Assembly (NCBI GenBank): GCA_025362395.1
Contig: JANYGK010000010.1
Span: forward strand, 1 to 54,697
DNA: 54,697 nucleotides
Source: Bacteroidota bacterium
Lineage (GTDB): Bacteria > Bacteroidota > Bacteroidia > B-17B0 > Aurantibacillaceae
Direction: 5' to 3'
Shown: piece by piece, positions 45,274 through 54,623 of the stretch
Position numbering within the stretch: the stretch's first letter is position 1
Layout: each line of letters opens with the position of its first letter
Translations under genes and position numbers: made by a program
The notes under the pieces: generated by a model
Told to the model about the DNA's origin: nothing
The model's input: only the letters and a program-made list of their open reading frames with translations
Database searches by the model: none

Positions 45274-45972
45274 TTGAAAAAACATTTCCATATTCTTTTC
45301 CTGCTTGCCTGTTTTTTCTCATTTCAAAGTTATAGCCAAAATATTATTAAAGGTATTGTTACCGAACCCGACAGTACAACACCAATGCCCTTTGTATATG
45401 TAATCAATGCGGAAACAGGCAGGGGACAAATGAGTGATGGTAACGGTAAATTTACGGTTATTGCTAATGATAAGGATTCAGTTATTTTTTCCTTTGTAGG
45501 ATACATCCGTTTAAAAATTCCGGCAAATAAATTATATACCGCTGTTTATAAAGAATGTAAAGTAGTAATGGTTGAAACCGCTTATAAATTAAATCAAGTA
45601 GTTGTGAGCGATTTTAAATTAAAGCCATACGAAAAAGATTATATGAAACGTGTAATCCAAGGCTCTAAAACAACCGCGATCAATGTTATGCAAAGCCCTA
45701 TTACAGCATTATACCAACAGTTTAGTCAAAAAGGCCGTGAACAAAGAAAGCTTGCTAAAATTTTTGAAGATATTTTTATCAAAGAAGAGGTGGCGAAAAA
45801 ATTTAATGCTGAAACATTACGTAAGCTAACGGGAGACGATAAAATTGACTTTGAAAAGTTCAGTAAATATTGCTATTACTTAAGTGATGATTTTATTTTA
45901 ACCCACGACGGCTATGACTTATATGCCCGCGTTATGGATTGTTATAAAAGATGGAAATCGGAAGGCAGGTAA
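45274..45972 (+). CDS. Exported CarboxypepD_reg-like domain protein
   Basis: 232 residues from TTG 45274 (no in-frame ATG at the start of the signal peptide). Signal peptide about 1-21. A carboxypeptidase-regulatory-like beta-sandwich (about 24-105, IIKGIVTEPDSTTPMPFVYV to FSFVGYIRLKI) is typical of Bacteroidota surface proteins and TonB-receptor N-termini. A helical, basic second half of unknown function follows. There is no beta-barrel, so it is not a receptor. It is likely periplasmic or outer-membrane attached. Confidence 0.8.
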   Translation: MKKHFHILFLLACFFSFQSYSQNIIKGIVTEPDSTTPMPFVYVINAETGRGQMSDGNGKFTVIANDKDSVIFSFVGYIRLKIPANKLYTAVYKECKVVMVETAYKLNQVVVSDFKLKPYEKDYMKRVIQGSKTTAINVMQSPITALYQQFSQKGREQRKLAKIFEDIFIKEEVAKKFNAETLRKLTGDDKIDFEKFSKYCYYLSDDFILTHDGYDLYARVMDCYKRWKSEGR

Positions 45973-45975
45973 TAA

Positions 45976-46545
45976 TTATCCGGAAATTATTGTTTCGATT
46001 GCTTTAGGAAAATATTCCATCTCTAATTCCTTTATTTTTACGGCAAGCGTTTCGGCGGTATCCGTCTCATCAATGCTGCATTTTGCCTGTAAAATAATTT
46101 CTCCTTTATCGTATTCTTCATTTACGTAATGCACGGTTATCCCGCTTACCTTCTCTTTTCCGGCAATAACCGCGCTATGTACGTTCATGCCGTACATCCC
46201 CTTTCCGCCATAGTTGGGTAACAAAGCAGGGTGAAGATTAATAATTTGATTCGGAAACGCTTTAATAAATTGTTCCGGGATTTTCAATAAAAATCCGGCT
46301 AAAATAATGATATCAATATCCTCTGTTTTTAAAAATTCTATTATTTGAGAAGTATATTCATACAAAGCGGTTTTGCTAATAATATGAACATTTTTTTTAT
46401 ACTGTTCCGCTCTTTTTACAATGCCCGCCGTATCAACATTAGTAACAACCAATTTTATTTTTATTCTTTTATCGTTACTGAAATATTTAAATATATTTTC
46501 AGCATTAGTTCCTTCACCCGAAGCAAATATGGCAACATTTTTCAT
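45976..46545 (-). CDS. purN: Phosphoribosylglycinamide formyltransferase
   Basis: From ATG 46545, 189 residues; the extra 17 residues of the longer frame precede the conserved MKNVAIFASGEGTNAENIF and are not expected. Catalytic residues are N103 and H105 in NLHPALLP and D146 in YVNEEYDKG. It transfers formyl from 10-formyl-tetrahydrofolate to GAR, the step after PurD. It converges with the 45274 gene, with 3 bp between the stops. Confidence 0.96.
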   Translation of the reverse strand: MKNVAIFASGEGTNAENIFKYFSNDKRIKIKLVVTNVDTAGIVKRAEQYKKNVHIISKTALYEYTSQIIEFLKTEDIDIIILAGFLLKIPEQFIKAFPNQIINLHPALLPNYGGKGMYGMNVHSAVIAGKEKVSGITVHYVNEEYDKGEIILQAKCSIDETDTAETLAVKIKELEMEYFPKAIETIISG

Positions 46546-46660
46546 TACCGCGAAAATACAATTTTTATATGATGAATACAGTGCCCCATTCAGCATGAGT
46601 TAGTTTGCTAAGGTTAATTGTTAAAATTAACATCTACTGCTTTAAAATTGATTTTACCTG

Positions 46661-48088
46661 TTAAATTTCTATACCGATTAAGCATATATCATCCACTTGT
46701 TCCAGTTCCTGTTTCCAATCGTGGAATGCTTTTTCAAGGCTGATTTTTTGATCGGCTAAAGATAATTTATTGGTTGCCAAAAGAATTTCTTCAAACTGTT
46801 TATATTTAAACTTTTTACCCGCGGGCCCGCCAAACTGGTCAGCATAGCCATCCGTAAACAAAAAAACCCTGTCCCCTTTTCCCAGCTCTAATTGATGCGA
46901 AGTAAATAATTTTCGATCCATAAACTTACCTATAGGCTGTTTATCCGCCTTTATTTCCTCTACTTTGCCTGTGTTTTTTTTAAGGATCCATAAAGGATTG
47001 TTTGCACCGCTCCATTGAACCTTTGCAATCGAATCGGTTTTATGAGCCGTTATTTTAAGCAAAGAAATATCCATTCCGTCTTTTAGCTCGTCCACGCTTT
47101 TCTCAAAAGTTTCTTCTACTAATTCCGATAATTTATCAAGGATTTTACCTGTATCATGTATCCCGAATTCTTTTACACAACGGTTTAAACCATTGTTACC
47201 AACCACGCTCACTAAAGCCCCGGGTACCCCGTGTCCTGTACAATCTACCGCTGCAATATAAGTTTCAGCCGCAGTTATGGGAGATGCGGGATAACTGTGC
47301 ATCCAATAAAAATCGCCGCTCACAATGTCTTTCGGTTTAAATAAAATAAAGCAATTCAGTCCCGATTCAGCAATTGTTTTATCGGAAGGAAGCAACGCGT
47401 TTTGAATATATTTTGCATAGGTTATAGAATCCAATATCTCTTTATTTTTATGTTCAACAATTTCTTTTTGTTTTGAAATGATAAAATTTGCTTTCCGTTT
47501 TTGGTTATAACTTCTTAGTACGATCAGCACTAAACCCGACAAAATGATTAACCCTAAAATAGCGTATGCCGTTAATTTTTTCTGACTTTTTATTTCCGCG
47601 TTATACACAGCCTGCCTGTTGTCGGCCTCTACCCTTTGTAGTTCCTGCTTTTGATTAAAGGCATATTCCAATTCTTTTTTAAGGATCTCATTTTTACTTT
47701 CATCACTTTCCTCTTTTTCTTTTAACGACATATAAAGATCCTGGTAAATAAATGCTTTTTTAAAATCGTTTTTTTGCCTGTACAATTCGCTCAGGTATTT
47801 ATACACTTCTACCTTTACCCCTTCCAATTCACTGTTTTCAGATATCTTTAATGAGTTTAATAAATAGGTTTCCGCTTCATTCAATTTGCCTTCCTGTAAC
47901 AATGTATTCCCCAGCTCTAAATAATTATAAGCATGCCCAATGTTAGGACTCATGTAGTTAAGATAGCCTAATGATTTATTAAAAAAGAAAATGGCAGAAT
48001 CTTTATCATTGGTTAACTGGTGATTGATGCCTATGTTGTGGTAAGCCATTGCCATACCAATAGTGTCATGCTTTTCCTGCCGAAGCAC
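46661..48088 (-). CDS. TPR-SpoIIE phosphatase, C-terminal part of a frameshifted gene
   Basis: A 475-residue frame, nominally starting at GTG 48088, with TPR repeats (1-165), a membrane helix near 172-192, a coiled-coil linker and a complete SpoIIE domain (about 230-475; KPKDIVSGDFYWMH, AAVDCTGHGVPGALVSV, FTDGYADQFGG). It has no signal peptide because the N-terminal part is encoded in another frame at 48031-48609. The two frames meet at 48090-48086, where one missing base would join NKSL to VLRQEK inside a TPR. It is a paralogue of the gene at 38570. If the shift is real, this half may be untranslated. Confidence 0.75.
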   Translation of the reverse strand: MLRQEKHDTIGMAMAYHNIGINHQLTNDKDSAIFFFNKSLGYLNYMSPNIGHAYNYLELGNTLLQEGKLNEAETYLLNSLKISENSELEGVKVEVYKYLSELYRQKNDFKKAFIYQDLYMSLKEKEESDESKNEILKKELEYAFNQKQELQRVEADNRQAVYNAEIKSQKKLTAYAILGLIILSGLVLIVLRSYNQKRKANFIISKQKEIVEHKNKEILDSITYAKYIQNALLPSDKTIAESGLNCFILFKPKDIVSGDFYWMHSYPASPITAAETYIAAVDCTGHGVPGALVSVVGNNGLNRCVKEFGIHDTGKILDKLSELVEETFEKSVDELKDGMDISLLKITAHKTDSIAKVQWSGANNPLWILKKNTGKVEEIKADKQPIGKFMDRKLFTSHQLELGKGDRVFLFTDGYADQFGGPAGKKFKYKQFEEILLATNKLSLADQKISLEKAFHDWKQELEQVDDICLIGIEI

Positions 48089-48609
48089 AGGGATTTATTC
48101 AAATAAATTTGTGCGGAAGAATACTGCTTTAGTTTTTGATAACAGGTAGCGATGTTATTGTAATTAATGGCCAAGTAATTTTTTTTGTTCTGTTCCGAAT
48201 TTATTTTCTCCGCTTTAAAATAATACGATAAGGCTGTTCTGTATTCCTTTATTTCTGCATATATTAAGCCGATATTGTTTTGTACGCCTGCAACTTCCGC
48301 GGGAAGTTTTAATTCTTCAAACAACTTCAATGCAGGTAAATAATTATCAAGCGCCTCTCTTAAATCAGACTGATCCCGGTTAATAATTCCCTTTAAATTA
48401 TAAGCTTCCGCAATACCCGGCTTATAATTTAATTTTTTAGAAATAATCAGTAAGCTGTCTGCCTTTACCTGCGCCAATTCATAATTTCCATTATCGATCA
48501 AGTCACTGATGTGATCATCGTACTTATCAAAATAAGCAGTATCAACCTGGCAGTAGCTTTTTACTGCCGAAACAAAAAATATAAAAAGTATGTACTGTTT
48601 TATTTTCAA
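48031..48609 (-). CDS. TPR-SpoIIE phosphatase, N-terminal part of a frameshifted gene
   Basis: 192 residues: signal peptide about 1-20, then TPR repeats (for example AEAYNLKGIINRDQSDLREALDNY). Authentic sequence ends near residue 173 (IYLNKSL); the last 19 residues are the other frame of the downstream part. Together with 46661-48088 it makes a normal-length TPR-SpoIIE protein. A TTTG-N21-TACATTTA promoter-like pair lies just upstream on the minus strand. A sequencing error, a recent pseudogene or phase variation are all possible; no canonical -1 slippery heptamer is present. Confidence 0.7.
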   Translation of the reverse strand: MKIKQYILFIFFVSAVKSYCQVDTAYFDKYDDHISDLIDNGNYELAQVKADSLLIISKKLNYKPGIAEAYNLKGIINRDQSDLREALDNYLPALKLFEELKLPAEVAGVQNNIGLIYAEIKEYRTALSYYFKAEKINSEQNKKNYLAINYNNIATCYQKLKQYSSAQIYLNKSLCFGRKSMTLLVWQWLTTT

Positions 48610-48661
48610 GAACGCTAAATGTAAAATTAAACAAGCCGAGAAGCAAATTCTTTACTCATTC

Positions 48662-50650
48662 TTACCGGATAACGGTGCGGCCTAGAATTTTATTAACGCG
48701 TTTTTTTTGATTTTCAAGCATGATCACAAATTCATATACATTCTTATTTTCAAAAGGATCGGCCACTTTCAAAAGCTCTTTAGCGTCTTTAATAATCTGA
48801 TTCAACCGTTTTTCTTTTAAACTGAATAACTGGTGCTCAATGCCTTTTTTAATCGAGTAGATTTCTTCGGGCACATGAACCCCAAGCTTGCCCCATTTAG
48901 GACTGACAGAATCAGGAAAAGAAGCGATGTTAATTGCCACTTGCGAAACCGCCGGGTTGGCATGATTTACAAACGTATGCATTGCGGGAATAGTACCACT
49001 TTCAAGCTCATGGTGAAATTCGTCCATTACCATTTGATAAACAGGGTTCATAAACTGAATATCATCCCTCCACATTTCAAATATTACAAACTCACAAACC
49101 GTTAACTGAAAGGATTGCTGTATATTATCTGTATCTTCTGCTTCCACTTCTACCAATACATTTCCGTATTGCATCATCATCCGCAACAGTTCTTTTTCTT
49201 CACTGTCTAAAATAAGGTCTTTTGGTTCTTCTTTTTCAAGGTATTCGTCCGGAATAAATGTGTTCAGGTCTTCCGATTGATTTTGTGTAGTTGAATTGCC
49301 GGCAGCTTGCTTCCCACTATGTTTACGAATCAGTTTATTAATTTCTATCTGCAGAATTTGCTCGCTGATGTCCATGATCCGCGAACATTCTTTTACATAT
49401 ACGGAACGATTGATCGCATCCGGGATCACAGAAATACTTTCAACAATATCTTTAATAAGATCTGCCCGTTTTATCGGATCATTTTTTACTTCTTCATAAA
49501 GCAAACTCGTTTTAAAAGAAATAAAATCTTTGCTGTTATGCTTTATAAATTCTTTAAACTCTTCGTTACTTACTTTTTTACTGTACGAATCAGGGTCATC
49601 ACCATCCGGGAATAACAATACCCTCACATTCATCCCTTCTTCCAATATCAGGTCAATTCCCCTGAAACTGGCTTTAATACCGGCTACATCCCCATCATAT
49701 AAAATAGTAATGTTTTTAGTAAAGCGATGAATCAGCTTTATTTGCTCAACGGTAAGGGATGTTCCTGAAGAAGCAACTACATTTTCAATACCTGATTGGT
49801 GCATGGAAAGAACATCCGTATAACCTTCAACCAAATAACAGTTATCGTTCTGAATGATCGTTTTTTTAGCCTGAAAGAGCCCGTATAGTGTTTTACTTTT
49901 ATCGTAAATATCTGTTTGCGGGGAATTAATATACTTCGCTAATTTTTTATCGCTTGTCAGTATCCGTCCGCCAAAACCTATTATTTTTCCTGAAATATTA
50001 TGAATAGGAAACATCACACGTCCCGTATAACGGTCAAAAATATCAGTAACGGTTATCGGGTTGCCTTCTACGTGATTATTTGATAAAATAGACATCCCGG
50101 TCTTAACCAAATATTCGGGCTTATAACTATTTTTAACGGCAGTTTCCGAAAACCTGCGCCGTTCTTCTGAACTATATCCTAATTGAAACTTATCAATAAT
50201 AGCCTGCGTAAATCCCCTCTCTTTAAAATAGCCTAAGCCAACGGAACGCCCCAAATCATCGTTCAATAAAAGATCCGTAAAATACTTTTGCGCGTATTGC
50301 ATCACAATATACAAGCTCTCTTTTTCATTTTGCTGAGCCTTCTCCTCAACGGTTACTTCTTTTTCTACAACCTCAATACCGTATTTATTGGCTAAGTATT
50401 TTAAAGCCTCAGGATAGGTTAGGCTTTCATGATCCATTATAAAATTTACCGCTGTTCCTGACTTGCCACAGCCAAAGCATTTATAAATGCCTTTAGCGGG
50501 AGAAACCGTAAACGAAGGAGATTTTTCACCATGAAAAGGACATAATCCCAATAAATTTGCACCTCGCTTTTTTAAGGTAATAAAATCACCGATAACATCC
50601 TCTACTCGGGCGGCATCAATAATTTTATCTATAGTAAATTTAGGGATCAA
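48662..50650 (-). CDS. dnaG: DNA primase
   Basis: 662 residues. The CHC2 zinc ribbon has C37, H40, C58 and C61, followed by the catalytic core (GYFKERGFTQAIIDKFQLGYS), TOPRIM with VEGYTDVLSMHQSG and the DGD motif LYDGDVAGIKA, and a C-terminal helicase-interacting region. It synthesises RNA primers for replication. The start is TTG 50650: the resulting MIPKFTIDKIIDAARVEDVI matches the conserved family N-terminus, so the unusual codon is credible. The divergent hydrolase gene starts 34 bp away. Confidence 0.96.
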   Translation of the reverse strand: MIPKFTIDKIIDAARVEDVIGDFITLKKRGANLLGLCPFHGEKSPSFTVSPAKGIYKCFGCGKSGTAVNFIMDHESLTYPEALKYLANKYGIEVVEKEVTVEEKAQQNEKESLYIVMQYAQKYFTDLLLNDDLGRSVGLGYFKERGFTQAIIDKFQLGYSSEERRRFSETAVKNSYKPEYLVKTGMSILSNNHVEGNPITVTDIFDRYTGRVMFPIHNISGKIIGFGGRILTSDKKLAKYINSPQTDIYDKSKTLYGLFQAKKTIIQNDNCYLVEGYTDVLSMHQSGIENVVASSGTSLTVEQIKLIHRFTKNITILYDGDVAGIKASFRGIDLILEEGMNVRVLLFPDGDDPDSYSKKVSNEEFKEFIKHNSKDFISFKTSLLYEEVKNDPIKRADLIKDIVESISVIPDAINRSVYVKECSRIMDISEQILQIEINKLIRKHSGKQAAGNSTTQNQSEDLNTFIPDEYLEKEEPKDLILDSEEKELLRMMMQYGNVLVEVEAEDTDNIQQSFQLTVCEFVIFEMWRDDIQFMNPVYQMVMDEFHHELESGTIPAMHTFVNHANPAVSQVAINIASFPDSVSPKWGKLGVHVPEEIYSIKKGIEHQLFSLKEKRLNQIIKDAKELLKVADPFENKNVYEFVIMLENQKKRVNKILGRTVIR

Positions 50651-50684
50651 AAAAGTGTAATTTTACAGTATAAATATACTAAAA

Positions 50685-52019
50685 ATGCTCATTTTAAGAT
50701 TCAAAATAATTGTATTGCTTTTACTGTTTTGTGCTATAGAAACAAGGGGGCAGGTACCCCTGCAATTGTCTAAACAGGTTTTTGACTATTTAAAAAACAA
50801 AAACTTTGATAAAATAGATGCAATGTTTGATACGACAGGAATTTTAAATTTTATAACAGGTATTGAAAAAGACACTTATAAGAAAGACTTTAAAAGTTTT
50901 GGCAAGCTTAAAAAGCTCATCGGTGTTGAAGACGAGCCTAACGGCTTTAAAACAAAAACAGCTTTAGGTTTACAATTTAAAAAAGAAAAAAAATTGTTGA
51001 TCCTTGTTTTCAACCAAAAAAATAAATTAGAAAAATGTTCATTTGAAGAGTATACTGAAACGCCTTTTTTTCACTTAAAAGGATACAAAGGTTTTGCGGA
51101 GGTTACCGATTTAGCAACAGAAGTAAAAACACGCGACGGCTTAACACTGGGAGCTAACCTGGCTTTTGGGGATACAAGCAAAAAAAAATCGCCTTTGGTT
51201 ATTTTCGTACATGGCTCCGGACCTAATGATCGCGATGAGACAATCGGGCCTAATAAACCGTTTCGGGATTTGGCACAAGGATTGGCGCAGCAAGGGATTG
51301 TAAGCTTGCGTTATGATAAACGCACGTTCACGTATCAATACGATTTTAAAATATTATCTGATAGTTTAACTCTTTTTGAAGAAACTATTTACGATGCAAT
51401 TGATGCAGTAAACATTGCAAAACAATTTACATTTATTGACACTTCAAAAATATATATTATCGGGCACAGCCAAGGGGCTATGTGTGCGCCTAAAATTGCT
51501 GAATTGTGCCCAAAATTAAAAGGGATAGTAATGATGGCAGCTCCTGTAAATAACCTTGTTAACCTTTTGCCGGAACAAATAGAATACATGGCTTTATTAA
51601 ATGATACTATTTCAAATGCAGAGCAAATGCAGATTACATCCATTAAATGGCTGGTAGATAAAATTAAATCGCCGACACTAAGTTACAGTACACCAAAGGG
51701 AATGCTAATGGGGGTAAGCGCTAAATACTGGAAAAGCATATTAAATTATAACCAGGCAGAAACAGCTCAAAGGTTAACTTTACCGATTTTAATTTTAAAC
51801 GGCGAACGCGATTACCAAGTACCTATAAAAGAATTTAATTTATGGAAGCAAGATCTGATAAATAAAAACAATCTTCAATTTAACTCTTATTCAAAACTAA
51901 ATCATTTATTTTTAGAAGGCGAAGGCAAGCCAAACCCTTCTGAATACAATACGCCCGGGCATATCCCACAATATGTGATAGATGATTTAGTGAAGTTTAT
52001 TAATAACACTTACCGCTAA
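50685..52019 (+). CDS. Exported alpha/beta hydrolase with DUF3887-like N-domain
   Basis: 444 residues. Signal peptide about 1-22. An N-terminal region (about 25-130) resembles the DUF3887 module often fused to such hydrolases. The hydrolase domain (145-440) has the oxyanion segment VHGSGPNDRDE, nucleophile S262 in GHSQG, D376 in NGERDYQVP and H407 in LNHLF. It is probably a periplasmic esterase or peptidase-like enzyme; the substrate is unknown. Its 3' end overlaps the convergent gene by 20 bp. Confidence 0.87.
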   Translation: MLILRFKIIVLLLLFCAIETRGQVPLQLSKQVFDYLKNKNFDKIDAMFDTTGILNFITGIEKDTYKKDFKSFGKLKKLIGVEDEPNGFKTKTALGLQFKKEKKLLILVFNQKNKLEKCSFEEYTETPFFHLKGYKGFAEVTDLATEVKTRDGLTLGANLAFGDTSKKKSPLVIFVHGSGPNDRDETIGPNKPFRDLAQGLAQQGIVSLRYDKRTFTYQYDFKILSDSLTLFEETIYDAIDAVNIAKQFTFIDTSKIYIIGHSQGAMCAPKIAELCPKLKGIVMMAAPVNNLVNLLPEQIEYMALLNDTISNAEQMQITSIKWLVDKIKSPTLSYSTPKGMLMGVSAKYWKSILNYNQAETAQRLTLPILILNGERDYQVPIKEFNLWKQDLINKNNLQFNSYSKLNHLFLEGEGKPNPSEYNTPGHIPQYVIDDLVKFINNTYR

Positions 52020-52830
52020 TCCAAATAATTAAGGAATGGCATTTCACGCGTTGATATGCAGAACCTGTTCCCGGACTATTATCGTTATAATTAGTGTCAT
52101 TTTTAGAATAGGCATACCCCAATTTTAAAGACGTTCTTTTATAAATCCTGTAAGAAACGCTTGTTGTAAAATTGTGTGTAAATAGAGGTACACTCCTTGG
52201 CTCTATATAATCTGTCATAATATTATAAACCTGTGTATTTTGCAGAGTATGGTTCAAATCATAGTATTCTGAAAACATAACGGCACTTATAATCTTATTA
52301 GCACAGAAAAAATAATCAACATCAAACGTAAATCGTCTATACTTTTTAGAAATCCCTAAACCTAAATATGTTCTTATACTTTGTATTTCGTACCTGTTTT
52401 TGTTGTATCCCATTTTAGTTTGAGTATTATAGCTCCCAATAGGCGTTGGGTCAGGAGTATATAGTGCGGTAGAATCATAAATATACTGCTTGCTACTACC
52501 GATACGATCCATGTTAGGTGTAACAAATTTTAAACGGTTATAAATAATCCCGCAGGTTACTTTAAGCCAAATAGGAAGTTCAAAATCTAATTTAATTTCA
52601 GGAGTTAAAATCGGTACGGGTTTTATAGTCCCCTCAAAAGCGGCATATTCGCTACGGCTATTGGTTTTGTATTCATAATAATATCCGGTTGAATTTGAAA
52701 ATTTAAAAGTGGTTGATGTATATTTCAAAAGACAGGATAATCTTACTTTATAATGATCCTTTTTGATTGAATCCTGTGAAAAAGTGACAGATAATTTAAA
52801 AAGTAGTAGCACTAATACACAATAACGCAT
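52000..52830 (-). CDS. Exported beta-rich protein, possibly an outer-membrane barrel
   Basis: 276 residues. Signal peptide about 1-18. The mature chain is a series of amphipathic, aromatic-rich strands (YKVRLSCLLKYTS, FTTSVSYRIYKRTSLKLGYAYS, RTYLGLGISKKYRRFTFDVDYFF) spaced like an outer-membrane beta-barrel of 8-12 strands. No family is recognised. It overlaps the end of the hydrolase gene by 20 bp on the opposite strand. Confidence 0.65.
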   Translation of the reverse strand: MRYCVLVLLLFKLSVTFSQDSIKKDHYKVRLSCLLKYTSTTFKFSNSTGYYYEYKTNSRSEYAAFEGTIKPVPILTPEIKLDFELPIWLKVTCGIIYNRLKFVTPNMDRIGSSKQYIYDSTALYTPDPTPIGSYNTQTKMGYNKNRYEIQSIRTYLGLGISKKYRRFTFDVDYFFCANKIISAVMFSEYYDLNHTLQNTQVYNIMTDYIEPRSVPLFTHNFTTSVSYRIYKRTSLKLGYAYSKNDTNYNDNSPGTGSAYQRVKCHSLIIWISGKCY

Positions 52831-52864
52831 CTATCTAAAGTACATTAAATTCTTGATTATTTCC

Positions 52865-52872
52865 TATCTTTG
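52865..52872 (+). promoter_or_regulatory. TAnnTTTG -7 box for gatB
   Basis: TATCTTTG, identical to the -7 boxes of rpmH and dxs, 21 bp before ATG 52894. A TTG at 52870 that would lengthen GatB lies inside this box, which argues against that start. Confidence 0.5.
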
Positions 52873-52893
52873 ATCTTCAATTTATACAGCAAA

Positions 52894-54345
52894 ATGTCAG
52901 TTTACGATAAATATAAAGCAGTAATTGGGTTAGAATGCCACATACAATTATTGACCAAAACAAAAATGTACAGCGATGATGTGGCTGAGTATGGCGCTAT
53001 CCCAAACACAAATGTAAGTGTGATTACATTAGGCCATCCCGGAACTTTACCTAAGGTAAATAAACGCGCAGTTGAGTTTGCAGTTAAATTAGGAATTGCT
53101 TTACATTCAACTATTCGCGAAGAAAATCAATTTGCGCGTAAAAATTATTTTTATGCCGATTTACCGAAGGGTTATCAAATTACACAAGATAAAACACCTA
53201 TCTGTACAGGTGGTTACGTAGATATTAAATTAAAAGACGGAACAGAAAAAAGAATCAATCTCACTCGCATCCACATGGAAGAAGATGCTGGTAAAAGTAT
53301 GCATGATATTGATCCGTTTGAATCCCTAATTGATTTGAACCGTGCCGGAACACCCTTGTTGGAAATCGTTACCGAGCCTGATTTTACAACCAGCGAAGAA
53401 GCTTACAGCTATTTAACTGAAGTAAAAAAACTAGTGCGTTACCTTGATATTTGTGATGGTAACATGGAAGAAGGCTCGTTACGTTGTGATGCCAATATTT
53501 CGGTGATGCTGAAAGATGCAAAAGAGTACGGAAAAAAAGTGGAAGTAAAAAACATGAATTCTTTTCGCAATGTACAACGCGCCATTGATTTCGAAGTTAA
53601 AAGGCAAATCGATTTAATTGAAACCGAAGAATTAATTGCAGGAGAAACACGAAGCTTTGATGCTACGAATGGTTCTACGTTTTCGCTTCGAAGTAAAGAA
53701 AATGCAAATGATTATCGCTATTTTCCTGAGCCCGACCTTCAACCCATTTTAGTAAAACAAAACTATATAGATTCTATTAAGGCTATTATGCCGGAATTAC
53801 CAAGCGATCTGTTTAAAAAATTTACAAAAGAGTTTGGCTTATCAGAATATGACGCTTATAATTTAACTGATCTTAAAGGGCTTGCTTTATATTTCAATGA
53901 ATTAGTCGAACACACTAAAAATTATAAAGCAGCCGCTAATTGGATGATGGGAAGCATTAAGTCTTACCTGAATGAAAATGCTATTGCCATTGAAAAATTT
54001 AAAGTAATTCCAAAAACAATTTCTGATTTAATTGCATTAATTGATGAAGGAAAAATAAGTAATGCTGCTGCAACGCAAAAATTATTTCCTGAATTAATGC
54101 TTAATCCTAATGAATCACCTTTAAGCATTGCACAACGTTTAGATATTCTGCAAAGTAATGATACTGGTGCTTTACAGGAACTGGTAAATCAAGCCTTAGC
54201 AAAATATCCCGAAAAAATTACTGAATACAAAAGCGGTAAAGTAAATTTATTGGGTTTATTTGTTGGCGAAGTCATGAAACTTGGAAAAGGAAAAGCGGAT
54301 CCTAAAATGGCAAACCAACTTGTAAAAGAAGCCCTGGAAAAATAA
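52894..54345 (+). CDS. gatB: Asp-tRNA(Asn)/Glu-tRNA(Gln) amidotransferase subunit B
   Basis: From ATG 52894, 483 residues. Landmarks are VIGLECHIQLLTKTKMYSDD, YFYADLPKGYQITQ, the SLRCDANISV motif, and SKENANDYRYFPEPDLQP, then the helical and YqeY-like tail. GatB binds mischarged Glu-tRNA(Gln) or Asp-tRNA(Asn) and, with GatA and GatC, converts it to the correct amide. gatA and gatC are not adjacent, as is frequent in this phylum. A -7 box is upstream and a terminator follows at 54371-54404. Confidence 0.96.
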   Translation: MSVYDKYKAVIGLECHIQLLTKTKMYSDDVAEYGAIPNTNVSVITLGHPGTLPKVNKRAVEFAVKLGIALHSTIREENQFARKNYFYADLPKGYQITQDKTPICTGGYVDIKLKDGTEKRINLTRIHMEEDAGKSMHDIDPFESLIDLNRAGTPLLEIVTEPDFTTSEEAYSYLTEVKKLVRYLDICDGNMEEGSLRCDANISVMLKDAKEYGKKVEVKNMNSFRNVQRAIDFEVKRQIDLIETEELIAGETRSFDATNGSTFSLRSKENANDYRYFPEPDLQPILVKQNYIDSIKAIMPELPSDLFKKFTKEFGLSEYDAYNLTDLKGLALYFNELVEHTKNYKAAANWMMGSIKSYLNENAIAIEKFKVIPKTISDLIALIDEGKISNAAATQKLFPELMLNPNESPLSIAQRLDILQSNDTGALQELVNQALAKYPEKITEYKSGKVNLLGLFVGEVMKLGKGKADPKMANQLVKEALEK

Positions 54346-54370
54346 TTATTATTTATGTGTTTCAATTTGA

Positions 54371-54404
54371 CCTCATTTACTTGTTAGTGAATGAGGTTTT
54401 TTTT
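54371..54404 (+). terminator. Rho-independent terminator of gatB
   Basis: A 10-bp stem CCTCATTTAC (54371-54380) / GTGAATGAGG (54387-54396) with one wobble pair, a TTGTTA loop and eight T (54397-54404), 25 bp past the gatB stop. Confidence 0.85.
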
Positions 54405-54581
54405 ATGCTTCTCCGGTCGGATGTAAATTTATGTTTTTCATTATGCTATAACTTGGCTCAAAACTCTACCTTATTGTAAAACAGTACGCTTGTATATTCG
54501 CAAATGTTTGTAATGTGTAGGTGCGGAGATATTTCGTTTAACGATCTTATGCTATTACAGTACACTATTTCAAAAACGCAA

Positions 54582-54611
54582 AAACCCTTTCTAATATGTT
54601 AGAAAGGGTTT
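54582..54611 (-). terminator. Terminator of the rRNA operon
   Basis: Perfect 13-bp stem AAACCCTTTCTAA (54582-54594) / TTAGAAAGGGTTT (54599-54611) with a TATG loop, placed about 12 bp after the 3' end of 5S rRNA on the minus strand. T-rich sequence follows in that direction. Confidence 0.8.
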
Positions 54612-54623
54612 AGGGATTTAAAG

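Noticed and set aside
48086-48092. Programmed -1 frameshift in the TPR-SpoIIE gene
   Set aside because: The CCCTGTG context has no X XXY YYZ slippery heptamer and no strong downstream stem was noticed; a simple one-base loss is more economical.
54405-54580. Possible small gene or regulatory RNA between the gatB terminator and the rRNA terminator
   Set aside because: No frame of useful length with a start, no promoter-like pair and no stable stem was seen.
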